Positions 36,142 to 40,015 of a DNA stretch of 40,015 bases are shown here, in pieces; the first letter of the stretch is position 1; the number at the start of each line of letters is the position of its first letter. The notes below the pieces were generated by a model. The model searched no databases and had not been told where the DNA came from. It saw nothing but the letters and a program-made list of their open reading frames with translations. The stretch comes from an archaeon (GTDB taxonomy: Archaea > Thermoproteota > Nitrososphaeria > Nitrososphaerales > Gagatemarchaeaceae): assembly GCA_021791695.1 (NCBI GenBank), contig JAJYWC010000016.1, positions 1 to 40,015 on the forward strand. The letters run 5' to 3'. The translations under genes and the position numbers were made by a program.

Positions 36142-37233
36142 ATGGCGAAGGTAAGGACGGTACTCGGAGACATCGCGCCCGCCGACCTCGGCGTAACGCT
36201 CACCCACGAGCACGTCCTGATCGACCTGAGCTTCATATGCGACGTGATGGCGCCGCAGGAGGACTCTCTCAGGGGTCTGATGACCAGGCCCGTCACGATG
36301 GAGATGATGACCCTCCTCAGGAGGGGTGTGAGGAAGTTCAACTACGACGACGCGGTCCTCGGGGACACGGAGCTCGCGGCGAAGGAGGTCGCGGAGTACC
36401 TCAGATTCGGGGGCAGGAGTATCATCGACCACAGCCTGCCGGGGATAGGGAGGGACCCCGCGGGACTCGCAATGGTATCAAGGGCGACCGGCGCGAACAT
36501 CGTCTGCTCGACTGGCTGGTACGTCGTCGCGTCCCACCCATCCTACGTCAAAAGGAAGAGTCCCGACGAACTCGCCGAGATTATGGTCCGCGAACTCGAG
36601 GTGGGAGTGGGCGACACGGGCGTCAGGGCGGGCGTGATTGGCGAGTGCGCTTGCTCTTCCCCCATCCCGTTCCATCCCGAAGAAAAGAAGGTACTCAGGG
36701 CGGCGTGCAGAGCCCAGAAGCAGACCGGGGTCGGGTTCTCGTGCCATCCGGCCTACGCTGACAGGAAGAACGAGAGGTATGAGCTAGACTCGCCGTTCGC
36801 CTACATCGAGCTGATCGAGTCGGAGGGCGCCGACGTAGAGAAGTTCTTCCTCAGCCACAGCGACGTCATCTGCCATCCGGGGTTCCTCAGAGACCCCGTC
36901 GGACACGCTTCCAAGCTAATCGAGCGTGGCATCACGCTCAACTTCGACACGTTCGGGCAGGACCACTTCGACGACTATGTCTTCATGGGGGCCAGGCACC
37001 CGAGTGACTCTGAGAGGATGATGGTCATCGTCGAGCTGTGCAGAAGGGGCCAGGAGAAGAACGTGATGATCTCGCAGGACGTGTGCTGGAAGCACATGCT
37101 CAAGAAGTACGGCGGGGCGGGATATTCGCACACCATGGAGCACATCCTCCCCACCCTGAGGTACCACGGCGTCACGGAGAAGCAGATACGCACGATGACC
37201 GTCGGCAACCCGAAGAGAATCCTGTCGTTCTAG
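36142..37233 (+). CDS. Phosphotriesterase-family amidohydrolase (PHP-like, Glu-bridged)
   Basis: Binuclear metal hydrolase of the amidohydrolase superfamily, 363 residues. Metal ligands are visible as H22/H24 (LTHEHV), E168 (VIGECAC), H202 (FSCHPA), H239 (LSHSD) and D313 (ISQDVCWK). The bridging residue is Glu rather than the carboxylated Lys of true phosphotriesterases, as in the phosphotriesterase homology protein (PHP) branch. Members include lactonases and enzymes of unknown substrate; several archaeal relatives hydrolyse lactones, but the substrate here is unknown. It sits after MITE copy 2, and downstream is rpoP with a 53-base gap. Confidence 0.86.
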   Translation: MAKVRTVLGDIAPADLGVTLTHEHVLIDLSFICDVMAPQEDSLRGLMTRPVTMEMMTLLRRGVRKFNYDDAVLGDTELAAKEVAEYLRFGGRSIIDHSLPGIGRDPAGLAMVSRATGANIVCSTGWYVVASHPSYVKRKSPDELAEIMVRELEVGVGDTGVRAGVIGECACSSPIPFHPEEKKVLRAACRAQKQTGVGFSCHPAYADRKNERYELDSPFAYIELIESEGADVEKFFLSHSDVICHPGFLRDPVGHASKLIERGITLNFDTFGQDHFDDYVFMGARHPSDSERMMVIVELCRRGQEKNVMISQDVCWKHMLKKYGGAGYSHTMEHILPTLRYHGVTEKQIRTMTVGNPKRILSF

Positions 37234-37286
37234 CCCCGGTGACCAGCAACACAGAAATAGAGGTGGAGGAACGCGCCCCCTGAAAC

Positions 37287-37469
37287 ATGTCGGGCACACC
37301 AGAGGAACCAGCGAAGGTCTTCGCGGGTTCGGTCTATGAATGCGTGCGTTGTGGGACGAAGACCAGCCAGGAGGAGCTCAACAACCTTCCTGAGGTCAAG
37401 TGTATCTGCGGCTACAGGGTCTTCCGAAAGGTCAGACCTTCGGTCGTGAAGCAGATCAAGGCAGTCTGA
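37287..37469 (+). CDS. rpoP: DNA-directed RNA polymerase subunit P (Rpb12 homologue)
   Basis: Zinc-binding small subunit, 60 residues, with C19/C22 (YECVRCG) and C39/C41 (VKCICGYRVF), followed by KVRPSVVKQIKAV. The last 25 residues are the characteristic Rpb12 end. The second pair is CxC rather than CxxC, which gives an unusual ligand spacing. The ATG at 37287 is about 30 bases after the weak AT-rich gaaatag. glyS starts 56 bases after its stop and has its own promoter. Confidence 0.88.
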   Translation: MSGTPEEPAKVFAGSVYECVRCGTKTSQEELNNLPEVKCICGYRVFRKVRPSVVKQIKAV

Positions 37470-37488
37470 GCTTCGTCCGAAAGAAGAG

Positions 37489-37496
37489 ATTTAAGA
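37489..37496 (+). promoter_or_regulatory. TATA-like promoter of glyS
   Basis: atttaaga, with the hexamer tttaag at 37490-37495, about 31 bases before ATG 37526. It rules out the longer open frame that runs back over rpoP. Confidence 0.55.
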
Positions 37497-37525
37497 CCAA
37501 TCCGGGCGGCTCCTTTTCGTCTTAC

Positions 37526-39022
37526 ATGGCCGAGAACGCCAACCAGAACAAGGGTCTCCAGCCGCAGGCGAGGGCTCCCGGTTATGAGGATGTGATGAAC
37601 CTGGCCTCCAGGCGCGGCTACTTCCTCAGGTCTGCCGACTCCTATCCAAACACCCCGGCGGGCTTCTGGGACTACGGGCCTCTCGGGACGCTGTTCAAGA
37701 ATAGGTACGTGGAGCTCTGGAGGAGAATGATCGTCAAGAGGGACGAGATGGTCGAGCTGGATACGTCGGAGGTATTGCCGAGAGCGGTCTTCGTCGCTTC
37801 GGGACACGTTGGGAACTTCTCGGACCCCATCGTGGAATGCTCCAACTGTCACTCGATATACAGGGTCGACAAACTCATCGAGGAGAAGGTGCGGCGCGCG
37901 GTCCCCGAGGGGCTCCCCGACATCGAGTACGACGCGCTCCTCGCGGAGAACAATATCGTCTGCTCCAACTGCAAGAACGCGTTGAAGGGTACGAGGCGGT
38001 TCAACATGATGTTCAGGGTCGGCATAGGGCCGCAGGGGGAGGAGGCCTACCTGAGGCCGGAGACGTGCCAGGGGATATTCGTCGACATCCCGGTGCTGTT
38101 CAAGACGCAGAGAATCAAGCTCCCCAGAGGCTTTGCCCAGCTGGGAAAGAGCTTCCGCAACGAGATAGCACCCAGGCAGGGGATCCTCAGGCAGCGGGAG
38201 TTCTACCAGGCCGAGGTCGAGGTGCTCTTCAACCCAGAGAGGGTGGACCTCCCGAGGTTCGATGTGGCGCTCGAATATTCGCTCAACATCTCGGCGGGTG
38301 ACGTCGAACCCACCCTCATCAAGGTGTCAGAAGCGATATCGAGGGGTGTCGTCCCCAACAAGCTCATAGGCTACTACCTGTACCTCATCCAGAGCTTCTA
38401 CGAGTCGCTCGGACTTAGGACCGAGCGCATCAGGCTGAGGAGCCTGACGAGGCAGGAGAAGGCCTTCTACTCGGCAGTCGCCTTCGACCTGGAGGTCAAG
38501 ACATCGGTGGGGTGGCTGGAGCTGGTCGCGTGTAACTACCGCTCCGACTACGACCTGAGGCAGCACGCTGAGGCCAGCAAGACCGACTTTACGGTGGAGG
38601 ACGATGGAAAGAAGGTGCTGCCGCACATCTTCGAGCTATCGATGGGAGTGGGCCGGAGCCTCTACGCGCTTCTGGACGAGGCGTACAGGGTAGACGACAC
38701 GAGGACCTACCTAGCACTTCTACCCAGGGTCGCTCCCATCCAGGTTGGCGTCTTCCCGCTCATGTCGAAGGAGGGACTACCGGAGAAGGCTAGGGCGATT
38801 TACGACTTGCTCAGGTACGACCTCGACGCCATGTACGACGAGACCGGCTCGATCGGGAGGAGATATGCGAGGTCGGACGAGGCAGGGATACCGTTCTGCG
38901 TCACTGTCGACCAGGAGACCATGAAGCAGGGCACGGTCACGGTCAGGGAGAGAGACTCGAAGATGCAGTCGGTCGTGCCCGCTGAGCAGCTCCAGGCCTG
39001 GCTGAAGACGCGCCTGAGCTAG
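37526..39022 (+). CDS. glyS: Glycyl-tRNA synthetase, alpha2 type
   Basis: Class IIa synthetase of 498 residues charging tRNA-Gly. The N-terminus has LASRRGYFLRSADSYPNTPAGFWDYGPLGTLFKNRYVELWRR; two CxxC pairs (VECSNCHSIY, VCSNCKNA) lie in the insertion; motif 2 surrounds LPRGFAQLGKSFRNEIAPRQGILRQREFYQAEVEVLF; motif 3 is FELSMGVGRSLYALLDEAY, with the downstream anticodon-binding domain (APIQVGVFPLM, ending VPAEQLQAWLK). The true start is ATG 37526, as the frame continues upstream into rpoP. The TAG stop shares CTAG with the convergent DUF92 gene. Confidence 0.95.
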   Translation: MAENANQNKGLQPQARAPGYEDVMNLASRRGYFLRSADSYPNTPAGFWDYGPLGTLFKNRYVELWRRMIVKRDEMVELDTSEVLPRAVFVASGHVGNFSDPIVECSNCHSIYRVDKLIEEKVRRAVPEGLPDIEYDALLAENNIVCSNCKNALKGTRRFNMMFRVGIGPQGEEAYLRPETCQGIFVDIPVLFKTQRIKLPRGFAQLGKSFRNEIAPRQGILRQREFYQAEVEVLFNPERVDLPRFDVALEYSLNISAGDVEPTLIKVSEAISRGVVPNKLIGYYLYLIQSFYESLGLRTERIRLRSLTRQEKAFYSAVAFDLEVKTSVGWLELVACNYRSDYDLRQHAEASKTDFTVEDDGKKVLPHIFELSMGVGRSLYALLDEAYRVDDTRTYLALLPRVAPIQVGVFPLMSKEGLPEKARAIYDLLRYDLDAMYDETGSIGRRYARSDEAGIPFCVTVDQETMKQGTVTVRERDSKMQSVVPAEQLQAWLKTRLS

Positions 39023-39837
39023 AGGAGCACCGCGGCCAGTGCAAGCGACACTCCCGCCCCGACCACGGTGGCGAGGAGGTTCACGATGTTGTTGTCCATG
39101 AAGAAGAACCCGGAGCGCCTTTCGGTCGGCCTACCGCAGTGTACCAGGTTCTCCGTAGCTGAGCCGCAGACGACGCAGACACCCTTTCGCTGAAGCGTCG
39201 CCCCTATCAGGCTGTCCGCCGTAGAGCCTGACAGTCCGCCAACGACGGCCACGAGGACGACGAATGCAGGGGAGAACCTGCCGAGCATCCCGAGCGCTGC
39301 CGCGACGGAGCCTATCGCCAGCGAGGCCAGGATGCTGCCGGCGAAACCAAGACGCGTTACACCCCCGGAGGTGCCTGGAGCGACCTTCGTCCCTGGATGG
39401 GTGATCAGTCTGGGAGGAGTCCTGTTCAGCAGGCCGAGCTCGGTCGCGACCGTATCGGCGGCAGCCGCCGACATCGCGCCGAGATAGAGCACGGCGAAAG
39501 CGGCGCCGCCGAAGAGCAGCTCTGCTAGCCCGAACACGGCGGCAGCGCCGCCGTTGGCGAGGATGTTCGGCCAGTTTCGGGCGCCACCCTTCTCCTGCGC
39601 CCCGCCCAGCTTCTTCTTGTACTCGTACTTGTACCAGGTGAACGCCACGCCGATTATGAAGAATGAGGCGATGACGACGAACCACTGCCAGCCTCCACCC
39701 AGGAATATCGCGTAACCCACGGCCACGCTCGCCAGGAAGCCGCCTCGGTCTAGGGCTCTGGCCTTTATCGCCACCAGCGCGAAGACGATTACTATTGCAA
39801 GCTCTCCTAGAGCTAGAAGAAGGTTGATCGGGAGCAA
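39019..39837 (-). CDS. DUF92-family membrane protein (phytyl-phosphate kinase-like)
   Basis: 272 residues from TTG 39837, about six to seven TM segments. Family features: DRGGFLASVAVGYAIFLGGGWQWFVVIASFFI near the N-terminus, NGGAAAVFGL, ADTVATELGLLNRTPPRLITHPGTKVAPGTSGGVTRLG (the most conserved DUF92 stretch), STADSLIGATLQRKGVCVVCG and, with cysteines, CGRPT; then NNIVNLLATVVG. Plant members (VTE6) phosphorylate phytyl phosphate, so a polyprenyl-phosphate kinase role is a reasonable inference. The GTG at 39867 abuts the TATA hexamer (39868-39873) and cannot easily be the start; TTG 39837 fits. The IS end lies directly upstream of its promoter. Confidence 0.82.
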   Translation of the reverse strand: MLPINLLLALGELAIVIVFALVAIKARALDRGGFLASVAVGYAIFLGGGWQWFVVIASFFIIGVAFTWYKYEYKKKLGGAQEKGGARNWPNILANGGAAAVFGLAELLFGGAAFAVLYLGAMSAAAADTVATELGLLNRTPPRLITHPGTKVAPGTSGGVTRLGFAGSILASLAIGSVAAALGMLGRFSPAFVVLVAVVGGLSGSTADSLIGATLQRKGVCVVCGSATENLVHCGRPTERRSGFFFMDNNIVNLLATVVGAGVSLALAAVLL

Positions 39838-39867
39838 ACCGTTCTCTCGAGCGCCAATCTGGTGCAC

Positions 39868-39873
39868 CTAAAA
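39868..39873 (-). promoter_or_regulatory. BRE/TATA core promoter of the DUF92 gene
   Basis: Minus strand: IS end, presumed 8-bp duplication (39881-39888), ggaacgc (39874-39880), then TTTTAG at 39868-39873, and 30 bases to TTG 39837. The 7-base spacing equals that at both MITE copies. Confidence 0.5.
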
Positions 39874-39888
39874 GCGTTCCCCGGGCCG

Positions 39889-39905
39889 AGGTGTGTCGAA
39901 TAACT
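39889..39905. repeat. Terminal inverted repeat shared with the MITEs
   Basis: aggtgtgtcgaataact, 17 bases. It differs by one base from the MITE right end (reverse complement aggtgtgttgaataact) and by one base from the MITE left end. Preceded by ccgggccg, the presumed target duplication. Confidence 0.85.
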
Positions 39906-39953
39906 CGATGCTTTGCGGAGTGTGTTCTCTCTGTCGGGCATGGAGTTTCCCGT

Positions 39954-40015
39954 TCACGGGTTCAATCCGATGAACAGGTTGTAGACCGATGCCTTGATCA
40001 TCAGCTCCCTGACCA
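39954..40015 (-). CDS. Transposase C-terminus (partial)
   Basis: Minus-strand frame, only the last 19 residues visible: VRELMIKASVYNLFIGLNP, then TGA at 39954-39956. An 'RE..(I/L)K...YN' ending is common in DDE transposases of the IS4/IS5-like superfamily, but the fragment is too short to name a family. The 8-bp target duplications of the related MITEs are consistent with several families, including ISH1-like IS5, ISL3 and IS1595. The context, immediately inside a terminal repeat, is the main support. Confidence 0.5.
   Translation of the reverse strand, partial: VRELMIKASVYNLFIGLNP

Larger units (their letters stand above)
39889..40015. mobile_element. One end of an insertion sequence related to the MITEs (cut by window edge)
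   Basis: From the terminal repeat at 39889, sequence unlike the MITE interior continues to the window edge, with a transposase-like reading frame ending 65 bases inside the repeat. The element is therefore likely the autonomous parent, or a relative, of the two 141-bp elements. Its far end, length and second duplication are outside the window. Confidence 0.65.

Noticed and set aside
1-40015. tRNA or rRNA genes, CRISPR arrays, toxin-antitoxin or phage modules
   Set aside because: None seen on either strand. No cloverleaf-like segments with T-loop sequence, no regularly spaced repeats and no phage structural genes were found.

Overview
The window is a GC-rich, very compact piece of an archaeal chromosome. 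The genes point to the TACK group, most likely Nitrososphaeria (Thaumarchaeota) or a close relative. The evidence is Alba, archaeal RNA polymerase subunits K and P, ribosomal proteins eS25 and eS26, a group II chaperonin, a family B DNA polymerase, an ATP-dependent DNA ligase, the tRNA-splicing endonuclease, and archaeal-type Pro, Thr, Tyr and Gly tRNA synthetases. The lineage is inferred from gene content by reading, not from a tree. Most genes have a TATA-like box about 25-35 bases before the start codon and no Shine-Dalgarno sequence, so leaderless or very short leaders appear to be the rule. TTG and GTG starts are very common.

Layout. 1-5.6 kb: 3' part of apgM, lysA, alba, rpoK, a 47-residue orphan, a cyclophilin-like protein, eS25 and a membrane-anchored winged-helix protein. 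5.65-5.8 kb: a 141-bp miniature transposon (MITE). 5.9-12.7 kb: an amino-acid permease, DNA ligase, a PH-like protein, a small GIY-YIG-like protein and an NfeD/slipin operon. 12.7-17.9 kb: zinc-ribbon protein, PhoU-like protein, endA, TRAM protein, trmI, two tandem membrane paralogues, another membrane protein, and a family 4 uracil-DNA glycosylase coupled to pheA. 18.8-26.5 kb: proS, a PfkB kinase, thermosome, eS26, a CDP-alcohol phosphotransferase, a 660-bp gene-poor stretch, then a small zinc protein with thrS. 26.5-35.9 kb: an SRPBCC pseudogene, a polysaccharide deacetylase-like protein, DNA polymerase B, membrane proteins including a GT-C-like one, and a tyrS-aminotransferase-glycosyltransferase cluster. 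35.9-36.1 kb: a second, nearly identical MITE. 36.1-40 kb: a phosphotriesterase homologue, rpoP, glyS, a DUF92 membrane protein, and at the right edge one end of an insertion sequence with the same terminal repeat.

Most of the window is housekeeping: information processing (polB, lig, udg, rpoK, rpoP, eS25, eS26, endA, trmI and four synthetases), protein folding (thermosome), amino-acid synthesis (lysA, pheA), membrane lipid and glycan synthesis, and several lineage-specific membrane proteins.

The most interesting signal is the transposon family. The two MITE copies (5653-5793 and 35936-36076) differ at one base, carry 17-bp terminal inverted repeats, and are each flanked by a perfect 8-bp target duplication. 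A third matching terminal repeat (39889-39905) starts an apparently autonomous element, with a transposase-like C-terminus just inside it. In all three cases the target duplication (presumed for the third) ends exactly 7 bases upstream of the TATA-like hexamer of a neighbouring minus-strand gene, next to the expected BRE. This suggests integration guided by, or structurally tuned to, the archaeal core promoter.
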